Below are positions 46,510-64,000 of a DNA stretch of 64,000 nucleotides, in pieces. The notes beneath the pieces are model-generated. The model made no database searches. It was not told the DNA's origin and worked only from the letters and a program-made list of their open reading frames with translations. Location: the NCBI RefSeq assembly GCF_012934855.1, contig NZ_CP051481.1, forward strand, positions 496,001 to 560,000, read 5' to 3'. This DNA is from Mycoplasma phocoenae (GTDB taxonomy: Bacteria; Bacillota_I; Bacilli_A; Mycoplasmatales; Metamycoplasmataceae). Every line of letters starts with the position of its first letter. Position 1 is the stretch's first letter. Position numbers and translations under genes: made by a program.

Positions 46510-46923
46510 TTATTTTTGTGCTTTTTTAGCTTCAGCTTTTTTAATTTTTTCAGCTGCTTTTTTTTCTGCGTCGCTTAATTCGTTATTTTGTGTTGCGACT
46601 GCCTTGGTTTCTTTAACTTCTTCTGATTTAACATCTTCTGGGAAGAAGTTGATTTCGCTTCCTGCTGCTAGAAATACCATAGCTTTTTTATATGCTGATG
46701 TGTATCCTGAGAAACGACCTACTCTTTTAGCTTTACGGTTAACTTTTAGAATGTTTACTTTTTCAACTTTTACATTAAAGATAAATTCAACAGCTTTTCT
46801 AACTTCAACTTTGTTTGTACGTTTGTCAACTGCAAATGTGATAACTCTATGGTTTTCATCACTCATTTGTTGATAAGTTTTTTCAGTTAAAATAGGATAT
46901 TTAATAATGTCGTTTAATTTCAT
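46510..46923 (-). CDS. rplW: ribosomal protein L23 with charged C-terminal tail
   Basis: 137 residues against about 100 in E. coli. The core (IIKYPILTEKTYQQM to GRFSGYTSAYKKAMVFL) is ordinary, and the last 40 residues are a Lys/Glu/Ala helix-like tail (ELSDAEKKAAEKIKKAEAKK). L23 forms the docking site for SRP and trigger factor at the tunnel exit, so the tail would project there. TAATG with rplD. Confidence 0.97.
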   Translation of the reverse strand: MKLNDIIKYPILTEKTYQQMSDENHRVITFAVDKRTNKVEVRKAVEFIFNVKVEKVNILKVNRKAKRVGRFSGYTSAYKKAMVFLAAGSEINFFPEDVKSEEVKETKAVATQNNELSDAEKKAAEKIKKAEAKKAQK

Positions 46924-47921
46924 TATTTAACCAATCTTTCTAAAGCTTTTAAATCTTCAGATGAAATAACTAATACATCTGCTGCGATTAATGCTTCTAC
47001 TTGTAATGAAGTAACTTTAACTGTTTCAACGTTTTGCATGTTACGAGCTGATAAAAATACATTTAAATTACTTGTAACTACTAATACGTGTTTTAATGAG
47101 TCTAAGTTGTTGTCTTTTAATTGTTTTGCAAATTCTTTTGTTGATGGATTTTCCAATGTAAATTCGTGTACTAATACGTGTTTTGCTTTTGCTAATTGGC
47201 TTAAAGCACTTTTAACTGCTAATGCACGAACTTTTTTGTTAACTTTTAATGAGTAGTTTTTATTTGTAGTAGGTCCGAATGCACGTCCCCCACCTACGAA
47301 TACTGGTGTACGTAATGAACCTGTTCTAGCACGTCCAGTTCCTTTTTGTCTTCATGGTTTTTTACCTGTTCCAGATACTTCACCACGGTTTTTAACTTTG
47401 TGAGTCGAGAATCTTCTTGATGCACGATCACTCATGATTGTGTCAAATACAGCTTGTGCATGTAATTCTTCTAACCCAAATAAGTTAACTGGTAATGATT
47501 TTGCTTCAAATGTAACATCAGTTGGTTTTGATTTTTCAACTTTAACTGCTTCATTTGTTGATTTTTTAGTTGCTGGTTTTTTAGAAGTGTTTGCTAATCT
47601 TGCTTTTTGTGCTTCTTTGAATTTTTTCTCGTTAGCTTTTTTAGTTTCTGCATCGTCGTTTGAGTCAACAACAATAACTTCAGCTGGATTTTCAGATTTT
47701 AATGTTTTGATAGTTCTAACGTATTTTCCGCCTTTTTGGAATCATAATGTAGCATCAAGATTTAAACTTTTAAATTTTTTAACAGCTTCGTCTTGATGTT
47801 CAAATTCTCCAATAGCTTCTTCGTTAGCTTTTTTTAATGATCAGTAATCTTTACGATTTTCTTCAGCACCGTCTCTTAGAGTACAGTATCATCTTTCACG
47901 TGTTGATTTAACATCTGCCAT
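46923..47921 (-). CDS. rplD: ribosomal protein L4 with an N-terminal extra domain
   Basis: 332 residues against about 205 for ordinary L4. The L4 core starts near residue 125 (KSLPVNLFGLEELHAQAVFD) and has the tunnel loop (SGTGKKPWRQKGTGRARTGS). The first 75-80 residues form a separate unit (WYCTLRDGAEENRKDYWSL, then a helix and LDATLWFQKGGKYVRTIKTL) followed by a Lys-rich linker. The unit resembles the small DUF2188-type fold by pattern. The start is fixed by TAATG overlap with the rplC stop and by UGA Trp codons read in frame. Confidence 0.95.
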
Positions 47922-48754
47922 TATTCTTCTCCATTTTCTTTATCTGCTTCAGCTTGTGCATCAGCTTCTTCTTTAGCTTCTTGAGCTTCAGCGATAACTT
48001 TTTTCATTTCAGCAACAGTCATATCAGTAGTTAATTCTGCACCGAATTTTTTAGCTTCTTCAAATAATTCATTTTTCACAAGAGCAATTTTTAAATCTAC
48101 TAATGTGATAGCTTCTTTTTTAGCAACATTTTTAGCATTTTGTTTAACGATTACAAATGCGTTTTTAGGTCCTGGTACTGAACCTTTAACGATTAATAAG
48201 TTATTTTCAACATCTACTAAAACAACTTCTAAGTTTTGCATTGTTGATTTTTGAGCTCCTAAATGACCAGGCATTGTCATTCCTTTAACAACTTTGTTTC
48301 CAGAAATGTCCCCGATTGATCCGGTTTGACGAACAGGTTTTGAACCTCCCCCTCCACCGTGTGATTTAGGTCCTATTTTTTGGTTGTGACGTTTAATAGT
48401 TCCGGCAAATCCTTTTCCTTTTGAAATTGATGTAACATCAACAATTTCCCCAGCTTCGAAAATGCTTGCGTCAACTAATTGACCTAAATCGTAACCATTC
48501 ATGTTACGGATTTCTTTTACGAAGCGCTTAGGTGTTGTGTTAGCTGCTTTGAATCTATTAATTTCAGGTTTTTTGATTCTTGATTGTTTTTTGTCTTCAG
48601 TAGCAAGTTGAGTAGCAACGTACCCATCTTTTTCTGCTGAAAGAACTTTAGTAACAACATTTGGTTTAACTTCAATTACAGTAACTGGTAAAGCAATACC
48701 TGTGTTAGTAAATAATTGAGTCATTCCAACTTTACGTCCTAAGATTCCTTTCAT
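47921..48754 (-). CDS. rplC: ribosomal protein L3 with C-terminal extension
   Basis: 277 residues; the core ([20 protein letters not shown], then [16 protein letters not shown]) ends near residue 210. The extra 65 residues hold a small helical part ([20 protein letters not shown], then a [12 protein letters not shown] helix as in SAP/LEM-like motifs) and an acidic end. The peptidyl-transferase loop residues are in place. 92 bases after rpsJ. Confidence 0.97.
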   Translation of the reverse strand: MKGILGRKVGMTQLFTNTGIALPVTVIEVKPNVVTKVLSAEKDGYVATQLATEDKKQSRIKKPEINRFKAANTTPKRFVKEIRNMNGYDLGQLVDASIFEAGEIVDVTSISKGKGFAGTIKRHNQKIGPKSHGGGGGSKPVRQTGSIGDISGNKVVKGMTMPGHLGAQKSTMQNLEVVLVDVENNLLIVKGSVPGPKNAFVIVKQNAKNVAKKEAITLVDLKIALVKNELFEEAKKFGAELTTDMTVAEMKKVIAEAQEAKEEADAQAEADKENGEE

Positions 48755-48846
48755 ATATTTCCTTTCAATATTTGGTTGTTTATTTTGATTAAGTATATAT
48801 TCACATATATACGTGCGCGTACAGAGTAATAAAATAAATACTGTTA

Positions 48847-49152
48847 TTATTTAACAGTTTTAACGCTAATTTGAACACCAGCTGGTAATTCTAAACGTTG
48901 GAATTGATCAGCTAGTTTTTCGTTCACACCGTCTACATAAATTAAACGTTTGTGTGTTCTTGACTCGAATTGTTCACGTGATTTTTTGTTAACGTGTACA
49001 GAACGAAGAATTGTGATGATTTCTTTTTTTGTTGGCAATGGAATTGGTCCACTTACAACTGCTTTTTCACCATTAGCTAAAGCAATAACTTTTAATGCTG
49101 CTGCGTCAACTAATTTGTGATCAAAAGATTTCATTTTGATTTGTAGTTTCAT
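48847..49152 (-). CDS. rpsJ: ribosomal protein S10
   Basis: 101 residues from the ATG at 49152 with AAGGAG upstream; an in-frame ATG at 49218 lies in the leader. [20 protein letters not shown] and [12 protein letters not shown] are typical. First gene of the 29-gene ribosomal operon; in many bacteria S10 also acts in antitermination with NusB. Confidence 0.98.
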   Translation of the reverse strand: MKLQIKMKSFDHKLVDAAALKVIALANGEKAVVSGPIPLPTKKEIITILRSVHVNKKSREQFESRTHKRLIYVDGVNEKLADQFQRLELPAGVQISVKTVK

Positions 49153-49204
49153 TTGTTCTCCTTGTTCATTTTTGTTTGAACTGACTCTACATAAATTGTT
49201 GAAT

Positions 49205-49229
49205 ACCGAGATGAACAACTAAGCTCGGT
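49205..49229 (-). promoter_or_regulatory. hairpin in the S10 operon leader
   Basis: ACCGAG pairs with CTCGGT across 13 bases, inside the roughly 110-base leader before rpsJ. It could be an autoregulatory site for a ribosomal protein; this is inference from position only. Confidence 0.4.
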
Positions 49230-49270
49230 GTTTCATAACCTTATGTGTCATTGTCTGTAGTTGCTAAATT

Positions 49271-49300
49271 ATTATAACAAAAATATTAAAAAAAAGCCAA
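49271..49300 (-). promoter_or_regulatory. promoter of the S10 operon
   Basis: TTGGCT (49300-49295), 18 bases, TATAAT (49276-49271) on the minus strand. Confidence 0.65.
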
Positions 49301-49315
49301 TAAAGTGGTTTTTTT
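49289..49315 (-). terminator. terminator of the 49331 gene
   Basis: A run of As and GCCA pair with TGG and a T run around a short loop, with a bulged G. It overlaps the -35 of the S10 promoter. Confidence 0.55.
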
Positions 49316-49330
49316 GAAAATCAAGTTTTT

Positions 49331-49663
49331 TTAATTAATTGAATATAAAAGTGTGAACAATATAATAACCATTAAATATAAAATAATACTTAATCATACT
49401 AATACTTTTAAAGTAGTTGTTCCTTTTTTATAGTGTAAATAATCGTAAATACATGTACTTACTAAAACACTGATTGATGAAATGAATCAAAAACTTAAAA
49501 ATATACCATCTTTTAAATAATGTTTATCTGCAGTGATTTTTAAAGACATTAAAATAATCATGGGTAATACAATGATTAAAAAATATGTGCTAAATGTTTG
49601 AAATCCCTTTAACATACTTTTGTTTAATCTAATTCTTTTATTGTTTAATTTTATTTGTTTCAT
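49331..49663 (-). CDS. 110-residue membrane protein
   Basis: Reads with UGA as Trp from ATG 49663 to TAA 49331. A 20-residue basic N-terminus (IKLNNKRIRLNKSMLKG) precedes three hydrophobic helices (residues about 25-42, 53-74 and 85-107). No ribosome binding site is clear. Alone between the rRNA terminator and the S10 promoter; followed by a terminator. I recognise no family. Confidence 0.65.
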
Positions 49664-49705
49664 TATTTCATTATACTTTTAAGCTTAAAAAAAGTATAAA
49701 AAAAA

Positions 49706-49720
49706 ATCGCTTTAAGCGAT
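49706..49720 (-). terminator. terminator of rRNA operon 1 (downstream copy)
   Basis: ATCGCTTTAAGCGAT palindrome followed on the minus strand by eight Ts. Confidence 0.85.
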
Positions 49721-49730
49721 GCTAAATCTC

Positions 49731-49747
49731 TGAAAACTGAATAGAAA
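49731..49747 (-). repeat. 23S processing stem, 3' arm (operon 1)
   Basis: TGAAAACTGAATAGAAA is the exact inverse of 52792-52808, bracketing the 23S gene. Such long-range pairing is the usual RNase III site in the precursor. Confidence 0.75.
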
Positions 49748-49779
49748 GTTTTGTATTTTACGTCAACATATAGAATTTA

Positions 49780-52676
<2,897 letters not shown>

Positions 52677-52957
52677 GTATGACCTATTGTCCTAATTGTT
52701 ATATTTTTAAAATTAGAAATTAGATATGATATGTATTCTATAGGTTGATCAAAACGTTTGAAATATTGTTTTGTTTATATTACAAATGTCTTTTCTATTC
52801 AGTTTTCAAAGATCTATTTGAGGATAGAACCCTCAAAACTGGATATAAATAGTAGTCCATAAACTAATAAATGTTTTTTTGTACGTTTGTTGTAATGAAT
52901 TTATTGTTGAATTGTATATTGTTGTATTTGTTGTTCTTTCGAACAGGTGTACTCCGT
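52677..52957 (-). other. 16S-23S spacer, operon 1
   Basis: About 280 bases, no tRNA gene. Contains the 5' arm of the 23S processing stem (52792-52808) and the 3' arm of the 16S stem (52835-52851). Confidence 0.85.
52835..52851 (-). repeat. 16S processing stem, 3' arm (operon 1)
   Basis: AAAACTGGATATAAATA is the exact inverse of 54498-54514 on the other side of the 16S gene; expected RNase III substrate. Confidence 0.8.
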
Positions 52958-54476
<1,519 letters not shown>

Positions 54477-54546
54477 TAATTGAATTGACGTTTATGGTAT
54501 TTATATCCAGTTTTAAAAGAACTATCGCTTTATTTGCGCAACTTTA

Positions 54547-54552
54547 ATTATA
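54547..54552 (-). promoter_or_regulatory. operon 1 rRNA promoter P2 (-10 only)
   Basis: TAGTATAAT on the minus strand, about 70 bases before 16S. No TTGACA-like -35; the matching element in operon 2 has a consensus -35, so strength should differ. Confidence 0.5.
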
Positions 54553-54627
54553 CTAGATAATTTAAATTTTATTTAATTTTATTTAAATATTTTTAGCTTT
54601 ATTTTTGTTAACGCAAGTTGCTTATTA

Positions 54628-54656
54628 ATAATACCATAAAAAAAACAAATTTACAA
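54628..54656 (-). promoter_or_regulatory. operon 1 rRNA promoter P1
   Basis: TTGTAA (54656-54651), 17 bases, TATTAT (54633-54628), with TGG immediately before the -10. Confidence 0.6.
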
Positions 54657-54859
54657 ATATTTTTATTTTTTTTATTTTTATTTTTTACAACTTAATAAAT
54701 ACTGTTTTTTTGTCTTATTTTTTTCTATATATATAAGGTAAAAAAACATATTTTTAGTTAAAAATTAGAAATTTTATTCGTTTTTTTATTAAAAATAAAT
54801 ATTTAGTTATAACAATATTTTTTATTTTTAATAGAGTTTTGCTTTCAAAAATAAAAAAA

Positions 54860-54874
54860 ATCGCTTAAAGCGAT
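54860..54874 (-). terminator. terminator of rRNA operon 2
   Basis: ATCGCTTAAAGCGAT palindrome followed by a T run on the minus strand; same position as in operon 1 with one base changed at the centre. Confidence 0.85.
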
Positions 54875-54933
54875 GCTAAATCTCTGAAAACTGAATAGAA
54901 AGTTTTGTATTTTACGTCAACATATAGAATTTA

Positions 54934-57831
<2,898 letters not shown>

Positions 57832-58112
57832 GTATGACCTATTGTCCTAATTGTTATATTTTTAAAATTAGAAATTAGATATGATATGTATTCTATAGGT
57901 TGATCAAAACGTTTGAAATATTGTTTTGTTTATATTACAAATGTCTTTTCTATTCAGTTTTCAAAGATCTATTTGAGGATAGAACCCTCAAAACTGGATA
58001 TAAATAGTAGTCCATAAACTAATAAATGTTTTTTTATACGTTTGTTGTAATGAATTTATTGTTGAATTGTATATTGTTGTATTTGTTGTTCTTTCGAACA
58101 GGTGTACTCCGT
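57832..58112 (-). other. 16S-23S spacer, operon 2
   Basis: About 280 bases, no tRNA gene; differs from the operon 1 spacer at 58036 (A for G). Contains the same processing-stem arms (16S arm at 57990-58006). Confidence 0.85.
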
Positions 58113-59631
<1,519 letters not shown>

Positions 59632-59704
59632 TAATTGAATTGACGTTTATGGTATTTATATCCAGTTTTAAAAGAACTATCTGCAAGTTATTTGCACAAG
59701 ATTA

Positions 59705-59733
59705 ATTATACAATATAATTATTTTAAAGTCAA
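59705..59733 (-). promoter_or_regulatory. operon 2 rRNA promoter P2
   Basis: TTGACT (59733-59728), 17 bases, TATAAT (59710-59705): close to consensus and about 75 bases before 16S. Confidence 0.85.
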
Positions 59734-59797
59734 GTATTTTTTTAAAATATTTTTTTGTATTAATTTTACTAATTGCTTGTAACTAAGTTGCTTATTA

Positions 59798-59827
59798 ATA
59801 ATATCAGAATAAAAACAAATTTGTCAA
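59798..59827 (-). promoter_or_regulatory. operon 2 rRNA promoter P1
   Basis: TTGACA (59827-59822), 18 bases, TATTAT (59803-59798). The downstream AATAAGCAACTTAG block is shared with operon 1. Confidence 0.7.
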
Positions 59828-59884
59828 AAATTTTTTATTTTTTTTTGATAATTTTTTTACATTATTTTCTACATTAAAAATTAC

Positions 59885-59914
59885 AAAAAAAACGCAATAA
59901 AATACGTTTTTTTT
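59885..59914 (-). terminator. terminator after nadD-yqeK
   Basis: AAAAAAACG pairs with CGTTTTTTT around a ten-base loop; mostly A-T pairs. Confidence 0.6.
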
Positions 59915-59946
59915 CTATATATAATAGGGACGCTGTTTTTTAAAGA

Positions 59947-61023
59947 TTATTTTGATCATTTTTGGTATACGTTAATTTGCTCTGGTTCAATTTCTTTACC
60001 ATCTGAAATTAGAAACTCATGAATTGATTTAACTAATGATTTAAAACCTAAATCAAAATCTTTTAAAAATAAATTTCTTTGAGCTTGAATACCTGGTCAA
60101 GCGCGACCTTTGCATAACTTATCAGCGACGTATAATATTTTTTCTAATGTTGATAAATTGTCTTTTAAGCTTGTATGACATTTAATTGCTTCTAATATGA
60201 AAGTATTATTAACTTTGTATAGGTGTTTTAAAAATACATAAGCTGAAAGCTGGTGCATTTTATATGTAGGTACAAATAATTTCGAGTCGTAATATTTTTT
60301 TATTAAAGCAAGATGCTTTTCTGTTGAATATTCTTTTGTAATATCATGCATTAGAGCTGCATAATATGCTCATTTTTTAGGATAGTTTAATAAAGTGGCA
60401 AGTTCAACTGCATAGTCTGCGGCATATTTCATATGTTTATAACGTTCATGTGACACAGTATTTTTAATAATTTCTTCGATATATAAAAATTTGTCGCCAA
60501 TATATTCCATTACACGTTGATCGACGCAATTTATTTGTCCATTACGAAAGTTGGTTGATGAATACGGAAACAATGGATTTTTCAAAATTTCAATGTTATA
60601 TTTTTTAGCATTTATTTTATTTATATTAGGAGTTCTTTTGAAGCATTTTATTTTTACATAATTATTAAATTCGTCAATTGAGTGTCATTTGTTAATTTTC
60701 ACTAAATTGTCAGACCCGATTAATAAAAATAATTCATCATTTGGATACTTGTTTTTAAAATGTTTAATTGTTTCAATTGTGTATGATGGACCATTTCTTT
60801 TAATTTCAAAGTCGCTAACTTCCATTTTATCTTCTAAAACGATTTTTATCATATTTAATCTATCAACGGCCGACTCACTTTTTTGTTGTGTTTTGAATGG
60901 ATTAATATTAGCGGGAACAAAAATAAGTTTATCTAAATTTAACGTCTCAATTGCAAAACGCGCTACTTTTATATGACCTTTTGTAACCGGATCAAATGTG
61001 CCACCATAAATTGCTATTTTCAT
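59947..61023 (-). CDS. nadD: fused NadD (nicotinate-nucleotide adenylyltransferase) and YqeK-type HD hydrolase
   Basis: 358 residues in one frame with UGA Trp at three joints. Residues 1-160 are NadD: GGTFDPVTKGHIKVA nucleotide-binding start, RNGPSYTIETIKHF, and SSTNFRNG. Residues about 170-358 are a YqeK-like HD domain: SHERYKHMKYAADYAVELA (His near 197), MHDITKE (His226-Asp227) and IKCHTS. YqeK of Bacillus splits Ap4A symmetrically and is encoded right after nadD there; here the two are one protein, as reported for some other mycoplasmas. AAGGAG overlaps the end of dinB. Confidence 0.93.
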
Positions 61024-61024
61024 A

Positions 61025-62281
61025 TTACTCCTTAGTTATATTAATTTTTTTGAATAATGAATTATCATAGTCTTCTATGTTAAAACGGTTTGAATGTACT
61101 CTTTTTTGATTGGTTTTGTTTTCTAAACTGCTTGCTTTATAAATAACTTTTTTGTCAAATACCTCATTCACCGAACTTTCAATTTCATCAATTACATTTT
61201 TCGGCTTTGAAAAAATGTCAATATAATTGTTTTTTTGATTATTAGAAATTAAACTTGTAATTCTTACTCCAACACCTCTTAATGGATTTCTATCTCAATT
61301 ATGTCAAAATAATTCCATAATTGCTTGATAAATGTCTTCTTTTTTATTAATGTATTTTTCTAGGCTTGTTTGGTAGGTATTTCACTGCTTTTCTAAGTTT
61401 CTAATTTCTAAAACAACAACTTTTCCGCTTATATGACGCCTACTCATTCTTTGCGAAATTTTGTCGCAAAGTCTTTTAAGTTCATTTAAAAGTCTTGGTT
61501 CTTCAACAATGTCGCCTTCCATAAAGGTTAATGAGTTACCAACACCCTTAACTGAATCATGATTTTTTTCTAACTTATCTACTGTAATACCTTTTATTTG
61601 CTGTTGTTTTAAATAAAAGTTTTTACCCATAATTTTTTGTAATAAAAAGGTGTTTTTATAATTCGCAAAATCACCAACAGTCAAAATACCAATTTCTTTT
61701 AATTTAGGTGCATAACCTTTACCAATACCAAAAAACTTCTCAATCGGTAAATCATAAAAGTGTCTTTCTATATCGCTCGGTTTTGTTCACTTAACGCCAG
61801 TTGGCTTGGCAATGTTAGTGGACATTTTTGCAATGAATTTATTATGGCCTATTCCAATTGAACAAGGTATTGATAAATTGTTTTTAATTTTATCACGAAT
61901 TTCTCACGCTAATAATTCTGGATCGATGTTTCTGTTTTTGATATATTTAGTAAAATCTACATAACACTCATCAATTGAATAAGGTTCAACATCGACTAGG
62001 TATTCTCTAGAAATAAAATTAAAAATCCTTATACTTATCAAAGTGTACAGCTCTAAATTAGGCTGCACAATTTTAATATTAGGAATAAATTCTTTAATAA
62101 GAAAAATTGGACTTCCAACTTTCGCTCCCAATTGTTTGGCTTCTTGACTCAAGGCTGTTGCTATTGCTCGTTTTGAATTACGCGCTACAGCAACGGGAAT
62201 GTTTTGCAAATCTTTTCTTACAGTTCTTTCGCACGATACAAAAAATGCATCCATATCAATATGAAAAATTATTTTATCCAA
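61025..62281 (-). CDS. dinB: Y-family DNA polymerase (DNA polymerase IV)
   Basis: 418 residues; translesion polymerase. Catalytic acids occur in FHIDMDAFFVSCE (residues 7-15) and YSIDECYVDF; the fingers and HhH thumb (SIGIGHNKFIAKMS, FFGIGKGYAPKL) follow. The start is a TTG at 62281, because the first ATG lies inside the essential DMDAFF motif. Overlaps sufU by eight bases. The C-terminal 60 residues are basic and lack a clear clamp-binding motif. Confidence 0.93.
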
Positions 62282-62684
62282 TTTTTAACACTCGTTTAAA
62301 TGCTCTTGAACCTATCAATGCACATTCTAATCTGTTCAAATGTTTTTTCACGTCAATAAAAATAGTTAATTTATTCAAATCTATATCATTTGGTAATGTT
62401 GATGTTTTAACCATTTTTTCATATTCATTAATAATATTGATAATTTGTATTTTTGTTTTATTTAATAATTGTTCGCATAGAATATCTACTGAAGAAACAA
62501 ATATTGAACAACCGTCGCCATTTCAGCGAATCTTAGTTAATTTATCATTTTCAAATTCAATACTTAAAACTAATGTGTCGGCACATCCTGTTATTGAACC
62601 ATCTTCAACACTCTGTGATAATACTTCGTTTGATTTATGTTTAGGATTCTCATAGTGTTCAAACATGATTTCGCGTTTTTCCAT
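62274..62684 (-). CDS. sufU: SufU/IscU-like iron-sulfur scaffold
   Basis: 136 residues. Three Cys match the cluster or zinc ligands: Cys34 with Asp36 (GCADT), Cys59 (GDGCSIF) and Cys121 (NRLECAL). Directly after sufS, which gives it sulfur in related systems. The second motif is altered (SIFVSS for SISxAS), so scaffold competence is uncertain; it may instead be a sulfur acceptor as in Bacillus SufU. The ATG lies four bases after the sufS stop region. Confidence 0.85.
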
Positions 62685-62688
62685 CGCA

Positions 62689-63852
62689 TTATATGAAGTC
62701 AATAAAATCACCACCTTTTTTAAGGGTATCAATCAATACATCAATATCTTTTTTTGTATTGTGTAACCCAATACTTGCTCTTAAGTAAGAAGCATGGAAT
62801 CCAGATTCAGAAGATATTAAAAAGGCACAAAAATTTCCACTTCTTACATATATATTTTTATGTCCTAAGTATGATGCTATATCTTGAGCTGCTATTTTCT
62901 TTATATTAAATAAACAAATAACATCACCGGGTTGTGAGAATACATTAATGCCATCAATTTCTTTTAATCTTTCGTGTAAATATAGCGAAATACTTTTTAC
63001 GTGTTTTTGAATATTTTCAATACCAATTTCATTTTGAAATTCTATTGCTTTACCTAATTGATATATGCCCGCTAAATTCAATGTGCCCGCTTCAAAAGCA
63101 TTAAAATCTTTTTTATAATCATATGTTTTCATCGCTTTAAAACTTCCACCGCCAAATTTAACTGGATCAACTAAATCAAATAAGCGATCACTGAACACTA
63201 ATAAGCCAGTTCCGGTAGGTCCGTATAACTTATTTGCACTCATTGCAATAGCATCACACTCATTAATACTTACTTTAGTGTAAGCAATAGCTTGGGCCGC
63301 ATCATTAATAAAGAATACTTCATTAGATTTAGCTCATTCGTATATTGTTTTCATATCATATTTGACATTAAAATTATTTGTAACTTGTGATAATGCGATT
63401 ATTTTTGTTTTTGTAGAAGTTTTTGCAAACAAGTCTTGTTGATCTGTGAAAAAAATAATTTTAGCGCCGCATTCTTGCTCCAAAAATCGTTGGTATGGAA
63501 TGATATTACTTGCATGGTTATAAACACTCAATAAAATTTCATCATTAGGTTTAATGATTTTTTTAAACATTTGTGCAAGTTGATTTAATGAATCTGTAGT
63601 TCCGGATGTGAAAATTACGTTATCAATATTTGCATTCAATAAATCAGCGCATAATTTTCTAGTTTTATTAATAAATTCTGATGTGTGAATTCCCAATATT
63701 GAATCTTTTGTTCGATTTGATATTGAATATTTTGCGTAAAAATCATAAGCTGCTTGACAAACGATTTGTGGTTTTAATGATAAAGCGCCATTATCTAGAT
63801 AAACAATATCTTTATTATTTATTAGCATTGGAAATTGATTTTTGAAATTCAT
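62689..63852 (-). CDS. sufS: cysteine desulfurase, SufS type
   Basis: 387 residues; PLP enzyme that passes sulfur from cysteine to SufU. PLP-binding Lys208 is in SANKLYGPTGTG, the stacking His in YNHASN (about 118), and the active Cys342 in RSGNFCA, matching the RxGxxCA loop of group II. The start MNFKNQFPMLINNKDIVYLDN is typical and follows AAGGAG. Forms an operon with sufU and dinB. Confidence 0.95.
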
Positions 63853-63854
63853 GG

Positions 63855-64000
63855 TTACTCCTTAGTTTTTTTGAATAAACTAATATATTCTATATTTTTT
63901 GATTTTTGACCCAGTATTGGGCTTTGTTCAACACTGACACATTCAAAACCTTCTTGTTTACCGTATTCTTTTACCCTGTCAATTAAAAATGGATGATATT
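63855..64000 (-). CDS. tlyA: TlyA-like rRNA 2'-O-methyltransferase (C-terminal fragment)
   Basis: Only the last 48 codons are inside the window. They read HPFLIDRVKEYGKQEGFECV then SPILGQKSKNIEYISLFKK, which resembles the closing strand pair of TlyA/FtsJ-like proteins (SPIxGxxGNxEYL). The stop TAA is followed eight bases later by the sufS ATG's ribosome binding site. Assignment is tentative because the diagnostic N-terminal S4 domain and SAM motif lie outside. Confidence 0.5.
   Translation of the reverse strand, partial: YHPFLIDRVKEYGKQEGFECVSVEQSPILGQKSKNIEYISLFKKTKE

Larger units (their letters stand above)
54477..54933. other. intergenic region between the two rRNA operons
   Basis: 457 bases without a gene. 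It holds the operon 1 leader with the 16S stem arm (54498-54514), two promoters for operon 1, an AT-rich stretch, and at the far side the operon 2 terminator and the 3' arm of its 23S stem. Confidence 0.8.
59632..59946. other. operon 2 rRNA leader and promoter region
   Basis: No gene. Holds the 16S stem arm (59653-59669), two promoters, a T/A-rich upstream stretch that could act as an UP-like element, and the nadD terminator. Confidence 0.75.

Overview
The window reads as a mollicute chromosome segment, most like the hominis group (Mycoplasmopsis/Metamycoplasma relatives of M. bovis and M. agalactiae). The base composition is strongly AT-rich. Nearly all large genes (rpoB, rpoC, secY, ftsZ, ileS, metG, comEC) stay open only if UGA is read as tryptophan (genetic code 4). 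There is no rpmD in the ribosomal operon, and the rRNA operons carry 16S and 23S but no 5S or spacer tRNA. The species call is inference; the genetic code and layout are visible directly.

Layout. 1-3576 (+): partial ileS, lspA, efp and an Asp23-like gene. 3612-6656 (-): a three-gene accessory operon (coiled-coil membrane protein, 79-residue membrane peptide, ArdC-like protein) that ends convergently with the Asp23-like gene. 6732-9058 (-): trmN-like methyltransferase and metG. 9140-11555 (+): an orphan DnaQ-fold-like gene and a MATE transporter. 11652-20634 (-): rplJ-rplL-rpoB-rpoC. 20825-25056 (-): comEA-comEC-holA followed by a degenerate GH13 protein. 25109-26691 (+): RNase P RNA, a membrane protein and pgsA. 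26780-29416 (-): a small basic protein, two identical tRNA-Ile(GAU) genes, rplM-rpsI and rsmE. 29551-33243 (-): the division cluster mraZ-rsmH-ftsA-ftsZ. 33876-49152 (-): one long S10-spc-alpha operon from rpsJ to rplQ, then rpmF. 49331-49663 (-): a small membrane protein. 49780-59631 (-): two tandem, almost identical 16S-23S operons. 59947-64000 (-): partial tlyA-like gene, sufS-sufU-dinB and a nadD-yqeK fusion.

Most of the window is gene-expression machinery: ribosomal proteins, RNA polymerase, rRNA, RNase P, aminoacyl-tRNA synthetases, rRNA and tRNA methylases, EF-P and IF-1. Genes are packed head to tail, and I count 15 junctions in which the stop and next start share the pentamer TAATG. 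Several single genes without a Shine-Dalgarno sequence have a TATAAT-like box placed so that transcription would begin at the start codon, suggesting leaderless messages.

The least ordinary parts are the 3612-6656 accessory operon and two proteins that keep an enzyme fold while losing catalytic residues (a GH13 glucosidase-like protein next to holA, and the ArdC-like protein whose metallopeptidase motif is gone). Others are ribosomal proteins L3, L4 and L23 with appended domains, an rsmH that appears to start at a non-AUG codon, and sequence differences between the two rRNA operons. I saw no CRISPR array, insertion sequence, prophage or restriction-modification system.
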